A stretch of DNA of 64,000 nt, from the NCBI GenBank assembly GCA_964455375.1, contig CAYVXE010000006.1, forward strand, positions 9,074-73,073, read 5' to 3'. Made by a program: the position numbers and the translations under genes. Shown one piece after another: positions 26,910 to 36,124 of this stretch. This stretch comes from CAYVXE01 sp964455375. GTDB taxonomy: Bacteria; Zhuqueibacterota; Zhuqueibacteria; Oceanimicrobiales; Oceanimicrobiaceae. The notes under the pieces were generated by a model that saw only the letters and a program-made list of their open reading frames with translations, searched no databases and was not told the origin of the DNA. Positions within the stretch are counted from its first letter, which is position 1. Each line of letters begins with the position of its first letter.

Positions 26910-28572
26910 TACTCCCTGTCAAAATATTCGTCAATATCGGTGGAATCGTCCCGGCTGAAGGAACGAAACATAGAGTCAAGCATATCTTTATAGGAGGTCG
27001 TCTTTTCAATACTGTCTTTACTCAACATGGAATTCTGATGCAGACCGTCAAGAACAAATTCCATGGCGGCGCCAAGTTCTCCCGCCGGACAATCCGTAGC
27101 CAGTTTCATTTTCGTACGAACGAGATTCTCCAATCCACTCACCCGCTTCATCTCTTTGACATAATCCGCGGTGGCCATGTCATCGGAAACATCCAACGAT
27201 TGATTACTTTTAAACCAGCCGACCACATCGTCAAAACACTTATCCCCGTGTTTCATCGCGATCAGGGGATCCGAAAAATATTTCTTAAAGGTGCTCTTCA
27301 CTGCTTTGCCGATGAGGGCCTTGCTGACATTCATCTCTCCTTCCTGCTCACCTTCATAAACGAGTTCTATCTTACCCGTAATGGAAGGTAAGACGGCGTA
27401 CAGATCACATATTCGAGGAATAATTTCTTTCTCACTTTTCATGATCGAGCGGCGCTCTGCATTGCTCAGAAGATTTTCCAGACTGGTGACCGTCATACGA
27501 ACACTGACACCGGATTTCTGATCCACAAACTCACTCTGTCTGGCTTCAACCGCTATTTGCTCGATAATTTCCCGGAAAAAATGCGGGATATCGGTTTTTA
27601 TATCCCCCTGGCGATTTTCCCACGCCTCCTGTGAGGTTATTCTTATTCCGTCTTCGATGTTGCGCGGATAGTGCGTCATAATTTGGGAACCGATGCGATC
27701 TTTCAACGGCGTGATGATACTGCCGCGATTGGTGTAATCTTCCGGATTTGCGGTGTACACAATAACCACATCTAACGGAATGCGCACCGGGAAGCCGCGG
27801 ATTTGAATATCTTTCTCCTGCATGATATTAAACAATCCAACCTGAATTCTCGGCTGTAAATCCGGCAATTCATTAATGGCAAAAATGCCGCGGTTTGAGC
27901 GCGGAATGATGCCAAAATGAATGACGCCTTCATGCGCGTAATGCAGTCGATGCGCCGCAGCTTTAATGGGATCGATATCGCCGATAAGATCCGAAATGGT
28001 CACATCAGGCGTAGCCAACTTTTCTCCGTACCGTTCATCTCTGTGCAGCCATTCAATTTCCACGTCATCACCATATTCTGCCACCAGGTCAACGCTTGCT
28101 TTACTCACCGGGTGATAAGGATTGTCATTGATTTCACCGCCTTTTATGACCGGGATGAATTCATCCAACAAAGTTGGCAGCGAGCGGATTAGCTTGGTTT
28201 TCGCCTGTCCGCGCAAACCGAGCAGAATCAAATCATGATGCGATAGGACAGCATTGCATAAGGCGGGGATGACAGTATCTTCATAGCCAATAATGCCGGG
28301 GAACAATTTTTCCTTGTTTCTTAATTTATGAATCAGGTTCCGCCGCATTTCTTCCTTTACGGAAACAACTTCGTAACCCGATGCTTTGAGTTCACCAATG
28401 GTTNNNNNNNNNNNNNNNNNNNNNNNNNNNNNNNNNNNNNNNNNNNNNNNNNNNNNNNNNNNNNNNNNNNNNNNNNNNNNNNNNNNNNNNNNNNNNNNNN
28501 NNNTTCTTCCTTTACGGAAACAACTTCGTAACCCGATGCTTTGAGTTCACCAATGGTTCTGGCTCTTTTCAT
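26909..28572 (-). CDS. Magnesium-chelatase/MoxR-like AAA ATPase (split only by an assembly artefact)
   Basis: AAA+ ATPase of the magnesium-chelatase subunit I/MoxR type, expected to remodel a partner together with a vWA protein. Visible are Walker A (GLRGQAKTK), Walker B and the following segment (NRGIFAINELPDLQPR), the sensor (YTANPEDYTNRG) and PLKDRIGSQI. As printed, the gene is cut by 100 Ns, but 55 bp are identical on both sides. Removing the Ns and one copy joins MKRARTIGELKASGYEVVSV (KEE follows) in frame to MRRNLIHKLRNKE, giving a single 502-residue protein. The start at 28570-28572 has AAAGGT upstream. The stop overlaps the HD-GYP start (TAATG). The vWA gene upstream is its probable partner. 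Confidence 0.85.
28349..28558. other. False scaffold gap: 55-bp duplicate flanks around 100 N
   Basis: Bases 28349-28403 and 28504-28558 are identical over all 55 positions (both start TTCTTCCTTTACGG and end TTCACCAATGGTT), with exactly 100 Ns between. This is what results when two contigs that overlap by one assembly k-mer are scaffolded without merging. The real sequence has one copy and no gap. Confidence 0.93.
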
Positions 28573-28759
28573 AGCTACCTTTATAGAAATAATGTCTCAT
28601 AAAATGCAAAAGTACATTCGAACACAGATTACTCCTATTTCAAGTGTCTAAACCATCTCGACCAGTGGATATGATTCCAAGGCACTTCTTATTTAATTTT
28701 TTTATCCGTGTTCCATTGATTTGTGGTCTTCAGAAATCATCTTCTCATTGAAAACAGGA

Positions 28760-29857
28760 TCAGCGAAAACGCTGTTTCCGGTTGCGGATGTAATCCACAA
28801 AAATATATTCACCTAACTGATTCAATGATGAATAGTACGCCCGCCCCTTATTCACTTCCGTCAGCTCTTTCACAAAATCCACCAGCCATGGGTCACTTGC
28901 CACCATAAATGTGGTAATGGCGATTTTGTTTTTGCGGCAGGCACGCGCTTCATTTAATGTTTGATTTATAATTCGCCGATCAAGCCCAAACGGATTCTTA
29001 AAAAGCCGACCGCGCACAAATATCGCAGACGGCTTCCCGTCCGTAACCATAAAAATTTGTTTATTGACATTGCGTTTACGCTTTAAGATACGCTGTGCGA
29101 GTTCCAATGCATCCTTCGTGTTGGTATGATACGGCCCCACAGCGATTTTGTGAATATCATCCAGGTTGACTTCCAAAGCTTTATCCCCAAACACGGCCAC
29201 GTGTAAACTATCCTTTGGGAAACGGGTGGTAATCATCTCTGCCAGCGCCAGCGCCACCTTTTTTGCCGGTGTAATTCTGTCTTCACCGTACAAAATCATG
29301 CTGTGGCTGATATCCAACAGCAGGACCGTCGCCACGGACGTTAGGTGTTCGGTTTCGTAAACTTCAAAATCTTCTTCTTTTAAATTGAAATTGTCCAGTC
29401 CGTCGCGTTGAATCGCATTTTTTATGGTAGCAGAGAAATCGATATTGGCTGCCTGGTCACCAAAGTGATACGGCTTTGTTTCACTCAGCCGTTCCACGCC
29501 TTCACCGGAATAGGGAGATTCATGCTCCCCGGGTGCATGCTTTTTGAGCGATGTGAATATTTCGCGCAATGCATCCTGCCGAATCCGTTTTGACCCTTTA
29601 TGTGTTATAGATAGAATATCATTGTACTCTTCGATAAAACCTTCTTTTTTTAGCCAATCCAGGAACGCTTCAAACCCCAATCCCTGCTTGTCATCGAAGA
29701 CATTATATTCACGATCGAGTTCCGTCATCATGTTCAAAGCTTCATTCACGTTGCCGTTGGTAAAGAGCAGCAACTGGTCAAACAGTTTCATCAACTCGTC
29801 GAACGTGAGCTTACTTTTATCCTGGCCTTCACGCCATTTTGAATAACGAAAAATCAT
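28760..29857 (-). CDS. von Willebrand factor A-domain protein (partner of the AAA ATPase)
   Basis: A 365-residue cytoplasmic protein. The N-terminal half is helical and charged with no recognised domain. The vWA domain starts near 175 with a complete MIDAS motif, DISHSM (Asp182, Ser184, Ser186), later TNTKDALELA (Thr) and MVTDGKPS (Asp). MoxR/MgChelatase ATPases and vWA proteins typically work as pairs that insert cofactors or mature complexes. Here the ATPase gene lies 187 bp downstream on the same strand. No good ribosome site is seen before the ATG at 29857. Target unknown. Confidence 0.82.
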   Translation of the reverse strand: MIFRYSKWREGQDKSKLTFDELMKLFDQLLLFTNGNVNEALNMMTELDREYNVFDDKQGLGFEAFLDWLKKEGFIEEYNDILSITHKGSKRIRQDALREIFTSLKKHAPGEHESPYSGEGVERLSETKPYHFGDQAANIDFSATIKNAIQRDGLDNFNLKEEDFEVYETEHLTSVATVLLLDISHSMILYGEDRITPAKKVALALAEMITTRFPKDSLHVAVFGDKALEVNLDDIHKIAVGPYHTNTKDALELAQRILKRKRNVNKQIFMVTDGKPSAIFVRGRLFKNPFGLDRRIINQTLNEARACRKNKIAITTFMVASDPWLVDFVKELTEVNKGRAYYSSLNQLGEYIFVDYIRNRKQRFR

Positions 29858-29932
29858 GATGACATCGATATATGAAAAGGGTTAAACATAAGTTAGTATT
29901 TTACGACTTGCCCAAAAGTTAGTTCCTGAACA

Positions 29933-32900
29933 TTATTTCTTCACCCAACCAGTCGTTTTTTTTGCTGGCGTTTTCACTGACGGCCGGGACGAAACCTTTT
30001 TTGCCGGAGATAACAGACCCAGTAATTTTTCCACTTGAAATCCGGATTTCTTTTCCGCCTGCAACCATTTTTCAATGACACTGAACTCTTCTACAATCAA
30101 TTTTGCGATATTTCCTTTTTTCTTTTTATTTGCCCCCACAGTGTCAATTACGGCGATTAGAAACAACCACGAACAAAGTTCTTCAAACCGTTCTTTGTTG
30201 AACCACAAAATATCATCATACCAGTTTACCTGTAAAAATGATCGAACATCCTCTGACATAAGCCGCGCTTGCAGCAGGTGAAAGGCACGATCTTTTTTCG
30301 TTCCTGAAAGGTCAAACCATTTTTGCTGACCAATCAACAAAGCGACCAGATTTACCGATTTCTCCGCACTGGTTTCTCCGACGAAAGCTGCAACCAGGTT
30401 CTGCACCCGTTTGCGAAACAGCCAGTCATCAAACAGACGTCTGCTGCTATTTTCGACATCTCCACCAGGCACGGCATACCCCGCTTTCCTAAGCAAAACC
30501 CAACTGAATAAAACGGCCCACGCCTCCTTCTTCCCAACTAACGTTTTTTGCATCCTTTTCATCGCCGAGCGGTATTTCCTTGAATTGGGTAACGGAAACA
30601 ACGTTTCAAGATCGCTTAATTGGCAAAGCGCACCAATTTCTTTGAGAATAGCCGCGACCAGACTCTTTTCATGACCGGTTCCGGAAACGTGCTTTTTTAT
30701 TTCAACAACAAAAGTGGCAAATTTATTTTCTATTTCTTCCAAAAACTTTTTATTGAGTCTCGATTTACTTTTACTTACCACCTCTGCATAAAACAATTCG
30801 AAAAATTGGCGGTTGAGCATACCGTCTAACGGTTCAAGTAAATGTCTCAGTGAAAGTTCCTGCACCTCCGCATGCACACTTCTAACACCGCTGCCGGCTA
30901 AATAGTGGTGAATCTGTGCATAATGATGGAAACCATCATCGAGAATCACCTGAAAGTCGATGAAGACGTGGCGGTCATACGCATTCAATTCAAAGTAAAA
31001 TCCCCGTTCGGAAATATCTTTGCAACTGCGGATGTATTCCAAACCGGAGACGACATCTTTGAACACACAAAATGCGCTTTCGTCTGCCGGTAAAGCAAGA
31101 CCTTCGCTTATCTGTTTATGCAGAAGAATGGGGTCATCATGTTCATTCGTTTTCTGACGAAATGGAACAGATGTCCTTACCCAGCCAGTGGCAGGGTCGA
31201 ATTTATTATTGTAAACAACCAGGGCACGTTCGTCTGCAAAACGGTTGGAAAAGACAAAAATGTTGTGATTCACATGACCTTGAGGCGTAACAAAATCATA
31301 AAAAAGAAAATTTTCCACCTCGGCAAACAGATAACGTTTTTTCAAGAGGGGAAAAATCTCCCACTCGTGACGTTGCACCAACCCGTCGTTAACCTGTTCA
31401 TCCCAGTAGGCTCGTCTGTACTCCATGCCGTATTTCTCATGAAACCCTTCAATTTGCCCGTGCCCAAACATGGGGAGACCCGGCATGGTTACCAACATCA
31501 GACAGGCGCCGAAATATTTATCCCCATCCCCAAACTGCACGATGGCGGTGTCTTCATCGGGATTGTTTAAGAAGTTAACGTAGCGCTTCAAAATTTCAGG
31601 GTTGAACTGAATCGTATTGATGACGGTCTGACGGTACTTTTCATTTTCCTCGTTTTTGAGCATGTTCATAAATGCAGAATTGTAAACCCGATGCATGCCG
31701 AGAGTGCGCACGAAATACCCTTCCATAAGCCAGAAGGCTTCAGCGAGCAGAAGTGTGTCCGGGACTTCCTGTGCAACCCGGTCAACCACTTCACGCCAGA
31801 ATTCCACCGGAATGCGGGCATTAAATTCCTTTTTCGTCAAACCATGCTCGGCACGGGATGGAATGTCTCCACCGCTTCCGGGTTCCGGAAACCACAGGCG
31901 CTGAAAATGCCGTTTGGCCAGCGTCATGGCGGCATCAAAACGAATCACCGGAAACATGCGGGCCACATGCAAAATCTTTTGAATCACGGCCTCACGGACT
32001 TCAGGCATCAGATAATTGAGCTGTGCCGTATCGTTCCACGGCATGTTCGTCCCGTCATTTCCGTGATAAATGTAACGAACATCTCCGCTCCAGTAGTCTT
32101 CACGTTTAAACACGACCGCGGCATCGGAGCGATTGTAATATTTATCCTCGATAAAAACCCCATAACGCTGATCCCCGGAGAGATTCGGCCCGTTAAACGA
32201 ATAGCCGGGAAATGGACTGTAAGGTAGTGAGATGAACCAATCGGGGTGCTCGCGAATCCACTTTGAATCAATGCCCGTGTGATTCGGAACCATGTCACAC
32301 GTCAGGCGTATACCGTGCTGCCGACACCGGGTTTTCAGATTCTGCAACGCGTCAGAACCGCCAACTTCCGCAGCAATTTCATAATCGAACAGCGAGTAAG
32401 CCGATGATTCCGCTTCAGGATTACCGCACATTTGCTTTATGCGTCTGGAGGCTTCACTGCGCTGCCACACACCGATGAGCCACAAACCCGTAAATCCCCA
32501 CGCAGCCAATTGATTCAACTCCTCATCAGGGATTTCATTTAAGTGTGTGATGGAACGGTTGTACTTCTTCGATAACTGCTCCATCCACACAAGCGCGCTC
32601 TTAGCGATTAAGACCAGACGAGGCATCCAGTGTAAATCGGCGCTGAATTGTTCCGGTTCAAATTCCACATCACCAAACTCAGCCACTTCTGTGGGCGCAG
32701 GTCCGAAGAAAACAGGCTTCACTTCTTCCTTGATAAAATCCAGACTGCTCAACAACCGCAACAAAAAATCACCCAGAAACATCCCCCACATTTCACTGAT
32801 AAAACGCAATTGTGCTGCCAATGAATGCGGATTCGCCAAAGCCGGCTGCCGGAGCAAGGTCAATAAATCCAATTTCCCCGGGCCAAATCCCGGTTCTTTC

Positions 32901-33517
32901 TTAAAAAAAACAGCCAGGCTGGCCATGGTACTTTGATAAATGGTTTTTTCCCTGAGAACCGTATCATCAAATAATTCCTGAAAAGGCTGAAACGCCGGGT
33001 TCATGTTTGCCAGCCAGAGCATCAGCATTTCTTCCAGGGTAATCAAACGGTTGGATGTGCCACCGGTTGAACCTTTCAGATAATTTTCCGGAGTCATTTT
33101 CCCTTTATAAACTTCCAGAGGCGGAAATTCTTCCACAAACTTTTGCAGGACAATGTCCACTTTTCGTGTGCCGAAATCTGCCGTAAGATGATCCAGAGCC
33201 GATTTAAAGACTAGAGGATTCACTTGCTGCCGATAAAGTGCAACCGCTTTGTGAAGTAATTCGTCAATGAGACCCAGCGCGTTTATTTGGCTGGCCTGCA
33301 CCGCGCGCTCAGGATGACTCGTGAGATCACGGCCGGCATTCATTTTTTCAGCAAACAGGCGTGCGGCGTGAAAATTTGCAAACACCACATTCCCGGATGA
33401 CGAAAACAGGTGCTCATCAAATGCGTACTTTTTGCGCGCTTGTTGAGAAATGTGAAACTGGACAAAATGAGCATATTTTGTCCACTTACTCAAACTGCAA
33501 ATCCTTAAAATGTACAA
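29933..33517 (-). CDS. Large cytoplasmic GH13-family protein with altered region IV
   Basis: An 1194-residue protein without signal peptide. The first 325 residues are a helical N-terminal domain of unknown role. The alpha-amylase-type barrel starts near 326 (LNEIPDEELNQLAAWGFTGL). Region I is CDMVPNHTG (407-415), region II VIRFDAAM (Arg526, Asp528) and region III LLAEAFW (Glu593). Region IV reads FLNNPDEDTA (649-658): the usual His before the transition-state Asp is Pro653. The C-terminal 400 residues are mainly helical and end in a lysine-rich tail. I recall similar 1150-1200-residue proteins in Chlorobi and related phyla, probably acting on internal glycogen or maltodextrin, but the reaction is uncertain. 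Two TTG starts are possible: 33517 (after GGGGA) and 33493 (after AAGGAT). Confidence 0.8.
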   Translation of the reverse strand: MYILRICSLSKWTKYAHFVQFHISQQARKKYAFDEHLFSSSGNVVFANFHAARLFAEKMNAGRDLTSHPERAVQASQINALGLIDELLHKAVALYRQQVNPLVFKSALDHLTADFGTRKVDIVLQKFVEEFPPLEVYKGKMTPENYLKGSTGGTSNRLITLEEMLMLWLANMNPAFQPFQELFDDTVLREKTIYQSTMASLAVFFKKEPGFGPGKLDLLTLLRQPALANPHSLAAQLRFISEMWGMFLGDFLLRLLSSLDFIKEEVKPVFFGPAPTEVAEFGDVEFEPEQFSADLHWMPRLVLIAKSALVWMEQLSKKYNRSITHLNEIPDEELNQLAAWGFTGLWLIGVWQRSEASRRIKQMCGNPEAESSAYSLFDYEIAAEVGGSDALQNLKTRCRQHGIRLTCDMVPNHTGIDSKWIREHPDWFISLPYSPFPGYSFNGPNLSGDQRYGVFIEDKYYNRSDAAVVFKREDYWSGDVRYIYHGNDGTNMPWNDTAQLNYLMPEVREAVIQKILHVARMFPVIRFDAAMTLAKRHFQRLWFPEPGSGGDIPSRAEHGLTKKEFNARIPVEFWREVVDRVAQEVPDTLLLAEAFWLMEGYFVRTLGMHRVYNSAFMNMLKNEENEKYRQTVINTIQFNPEILKRYVNFLNNPDEDTAIVQFGDGDKYFGACLMLVTMPGLPMFGHGQIEGFHEKYGMEYRRAYWDEQVNDGLVQRHEWEIFPLLKKRYLFAEVENFLFYDFVTPQGHVNHNIFVFSNRFADERALVVYNNKFDPATGWVRTSVPFRQKTNEHDDPILLHKQISEGLALPADESAFCVFKDVVSGLEYIRSCKDISERGFYFELNAYDRHVFIDFQVILDDGFHHYAQIHHYLAGSGVRSVHAEVQELSLRHLLEPLDGMLNRQFFELFYAEVVSKSKSRLNKKFLEEIENKFATFVVEIKKHVSGTGHEKSLVAAILKEIGALCQLSDLETLFPLPNSRKYRSAMKRMQKTLVGKKEAWAVLFSWVLLRKAGYAVPGGDVENSSRRLFDDWLFRKRVQNLVAAFVGETSAEKSVNLVALLIGQQKWFDLSGTKKDRAFHLLQARLMSEDVRSFLQVNWYDDILWFNKERFEELCSWLFLIAVIDTVGANKKKKGNIAKLIVEEFSVIEKWLQAEKKSGFQVEKLLGLLSPAKKVSSRPSVKTPAKKTTGWVKK

Positions 33518-33702
33518 TCAGCTTCCCCGCTTTCTAACTTAATTCATGCCTGACCAGCAACTTGACCATTTTTGTCTTGCTGGTCAATCACTCATTAAAA
33601 TCATGTACAACACACCAATTTCTTAATGAATTGTTGATTATATACAAAAATTCCGGGCAGGATTTAAAAAAGAAGAGACATTGCAAACCGGCAAGACCGG
33701 TC

Positions 33703-34134
33703 TTACAATGGTTTTTCCGTTCCCTCGATAATCCGCTTAATGCGCAAATTATCCTTTTCCATACCTTCACTGAGGGCATGAATAATTTCTTCCGTAAGGT
33801 CATCCGTATAAATCCCTTTCCGCCGCATCAACGTCCCTTCATTGAGAGGTTTCAGTTGGATGATGCCTTCTCCATTCAATGGCCCGCCATACCGTTTATA
33901 GACGATCTTTTCTTTCTCGACGAACTCGGTTATTTTAACCTGATATTTTACTTCTGTGGAATGACTGCCACCGGCGATCACTGTGGCCTTTGTGCCGACG
34001 CCTGCTTTTCCGTCGGTATAGCCATTCACATTTTGCACAAAGTAAAATATTTTTTCCCAGTTCGCAGGATGAACATAAGCCCAAACATCTGCTATGGGTG
34101 CATCAATTTCGATGGAACGAATTATTTCCGTCAT
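33703..34134 (-). CDS. SRPBCC-family (START/polyketide-cyclase-like) protein
   Basis: A 143-residue protein with the helix-grip fold pattern of SRPBCC proteins: EIIRSIEIDAPIADVWAYVH at the start, a central NWEKIFYFVQNVNGY, and the terminal helix LTEEIIHALSEGMEKDNLR. Such domains bind hydrophobic ligands; no catalytic residues can be assigned. The start at the ATG 34132-34134 is fixed by AAGGAG upstream; an earlier in-frame start lacks such a site. It follows the 121-residue orphan gene by 37 bp and may be co-transcribed with it and the radical SAM gene, though 320 bp separate those two. Confidence 0.72.
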   Translation of the reverse strand: MTEIIRSIEIDAPIADVWAYVHPANWEKIFYFVQNVNGYTDGKAGVGTKATVIAGGSHSTEVKYQVKITEFVEKEKIVYKRYGGPLNGEGIIQLKPLNEGTLMRRKGIYTDDLTEEIIHALSEGMEKDNLRIKRIIEGTEKPL

Positions 34135-34171
34135 ACTGAAACTCCTTAATATTACAGACCACAACCCGCCG

Positions 34172-34537
34172 TTAGGCAGGTACTGTTGCTGGATCTAATG
34201 CCATGGCTACTTTTTCTTTAATCTGTGGATCATAAACTTTATTAAGCAAATTATTCAAAGAGGTATCTGCGGCTGACCAGTTATTCATTGACATGGCTTT
34301 ATTGCAGAACAAAAAATATCCGTCAGGACATTTGAAAAGCCGCACACTCTTACAGTCTCCCACATACCCTAATTTCGCTATCTCTTCCCCTTTAAAGGTA
34401 ACTTCTGAATGACTTATTAAAAGAATCCGGCTGACACTTTGAATTTGCTTAATAAAATGACGGCCTTCTGTGGTTAACAAAATAGTTTCTACATCTAACT
34501 TAACATTATCTTTTGGTTGTACTGTTTTTTCAGACAT
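34172..34537 (-). CDS. Uncharacterised 121-residue protein
   Basis: A soluble protein that I do not recognise. It has a polar N-terminus (MSEKTVQPKDNVKLD), a central beta-rich part with two cysteines (VGDCKSVRLFKCPDGYFLFC, which shows a third Cys), and a helical end (TSLNNLLNKVYDPQIKEKVA). AGGAG lies nine bases before the ATG, so it is a real gene. It stands between a radical SAM gene and an SRPBCC gene on the same strand. The pattern CKSVRLFKCPDGYFLFC could bind metal or be a substrate for the radical SAM enzyme, but nothing in the sequence proves this. Confidence 0.6.
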   Translation of the reverse strand: MSEKTVQPKDNVKLDVETILLTTEGRHFIKQIQSVSRILLISHSEVTFKGEEIAKLGYVGDCKSVRLFKCPDGYFLFCNKAMSMNNWSAADTSLNNLLNKVYDPQIKEKVAMALDPATVPA

Positions 34538-34858
34538 GCACGCATCTCCTGTTTCAGCGATAGCTCATTTAATGAAAACAAAATTAAGAAGATTCAACAG
34601 AAAATGCAAGGGAAATTGGTGGAATGATGAAACGGTTTAGCTGAGTCTTGCAAAGCCTGGAGCCGCCAAAAATTTTATCTCGAATTCACAGAGCGTAGGC
34701 ATAGCACGATATAAAATCAAGGGGTTACAGCCTTCGACTCCGCTCAGGTGGAAGCAGGAAATTACTTTACTTACAGAGAAAAACAGGAAGAAAGCGAGGA
34801 TACTTTTTAACGACAAAAAATTTTACGGTTCATCGCGTCAGGACTTATACAGGATTGC
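34538..34858. other. Intergenic region with a short dispersed-repeat fragment
   Basis: No gene is visible in these 321 bp. Around 34733 the sequence CCTTCGACTCCGCTCAGGTG is a minus-orientation fragment related to module A of the dispersed repeat (CCTTGAGCG...GTAGTGGAG). The rest is AT-rich without clear hairpins. Confidence 0.5.
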
Positions 34859-35836
34859 TCAATGAAATTCACTGCACGACGCGCCTTCGCTGAAACAAGC
34901 ATAGCATCGTTGGTGCTTGAGCATGACCCTGTACTTCATAGCTTCCGCCAGGGTTGAACCAAGCGCATAATCATAATCATCATCGACCAGGGTACAGGGA
35001 TAGACCGCCATTTTACCATTTTTTTTCAGCACCATTTTACTGTAATTGCACATAAAAGATTCCCGGCTGCTTTTATCTTTGTACGTGGTCATACAGTTTT
35101 CAGTTATGTGAGGCGTTGCCACCGCGGCGCCCGGTGTGAAAAGTTCCGGGAAGGTTACGATATTTAATCCGGTCGGTAACCCGGTATTCATAAAGTGTGA
35201 TTTATACGCTTGATGCACCTGCGCCTTATTCTCTCCGCACTCGCTGCGTCTGGCAATCGACACACCAAATCCGTGTTCATGCAAAAGAGCCATGGACTGC
35301 AGCGCTTTATGAAAATTACCGCTTCCACGCTCAATATCGTGTTTCTCCGCATCAGGATAATCTAAACTGATGCGAAAATGCAACTGGTTCTTCTGCTTCT
35401 GCAAGGGCAAAATGTCCGAGATGCGTTTTTGCAGCGGGTCGGTACCATTGGTCAAAACCAGACACGGCCGTAGCTGCAGTGCATAATCCAATATGTTGAT
35501 AATATCAGCAATGACAAACGGTTCTCCGCCGGTAAAACAAAACTGCTTAACGTCGAAATTCAAAGCTTCATCAATAAACGGTTTTGCATCTGACAACCGA
35601 AGCGATTCAATGCGATTATCCCCCGGTTTCGATCCCTCCAAACAAAAAGAGCATTCCAAATTACAAATTGTTCCGGTGTGAAACCAGACTTCCCGCAACA
35701 ACTGCGGCTGAATATATCCTCTCGGCTTTCCATCCGGGGTGATGAGCCACTCGGTTTTGTTCGTGTGATAAAACGGTTCCTCCCGGTCACCACCGGATTC
35801 GATCTTCGTTTCCATTGATTTTTGTTCGGAATACAT
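34859..35836 (-). CDS. Radical SAM protein
   Basis: A 325-residue radical SAM enzyme. The cluster motif is CNLECSFC (Cys58, Cys62, Cys65), followed by the SAM-binding FTGGEPF motif and LVLTNGTD. Near the C-terminus extra cysteines (NCMTTYKDKSSRESFMCNYS, YPCTLVD, CYACFSEGASC) probably bind one or two auxiliary iron-sulfur clusters, as in SPASM/twitch enzymes that modify peptides or proteins. The ATG at 35836 follows TGGAGG by four bases; a TTG one codon earlier is less likely. The substrate is unknown. The closest candidate is the 121-residue product encoded next on the same strand, though a sulfatase-maturase-like role is also possible. Confidence 0.8.
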   Translation of the reverse strand: MYSEQKSMETKIESGGDREEPFYHTNKTEWLITPDGKPRGYIQPQLLREVWFHTGTICNLECSFCLEGSKPGDNRIESLRLSDAKPFIDEALNFDVKQFCFTGGEPFVIADIINILDYALQLRPCLVLTNGTDPLQKRISDILPLQKQKNQLHFRISLDYPDAEKHDIERGSGNFHKALQSMALLHEHGFGVSIARRSECGENKAQVHQAYKSHFMNTGLPTGLNIVTFPELFTPGAAVATPHITENCMTTYKDKSSRESFMCNYSKMVLKKNGKMAVYPCTLVDDDYDYALGSTLAEAMKYRVMLKHQRCYACFSEGASCSEFH

Positions 35837-36051
35837 CAAACCTCCAGGAATTCACCTATGTTTTAAATTAAGAAGGATTTCAATAATGTTTTGACCAATA
35901 AACAGCTTTTAATGTGACCTGCGAAATGAAGAAATCTTTCAACGAATATGCTTTTGTTCTTTTCAAAACGTTTAAACATTACGTAAAATGAGGTAAAAAT
36001 GCAAGGAAAATTCTCCGCGGTTTCTTCCTGAAATGTGTAAAGAAAACAAGA

Positions 36052-36084
36052 AACCCTGACAAAGTTTGAAACTCTGCCAGGGTT
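36052..36084 (-). terminator. Hairpin terminator of the BNR-repeat protein gene
   Basis: The outer arms AACCCTG (36052-36058) and CAGGGTT (36078-36084) and the inner arms AGTTT/AAACT form a long imperfect hairpin. On the minus strand it is followed by a T-rich tail (TTCTTGTTTTC). It lies about 40 bp beyond the stop of the 1388-residue protein gene. Confidence 0.65.
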
Positions 36085-36124
36085 AAGGAATGTGGATTCC
36101 CGCTTCCGCAGGGAGGACCATTTT

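Noticed and set aside
28357..28572. Separate 71-codon gene reading through the Ns at 28.4 kb
   Set aside because: It is the true N-terminus of the ATPase read across the false gap in a wrong frame.
31691..32227. 178-codon plus-strand frame inside the large GH13 gene
   Set aside because: The opposite strand carries conserved GH13 motifs throughout; no family pattern or ribosome site on this strand.
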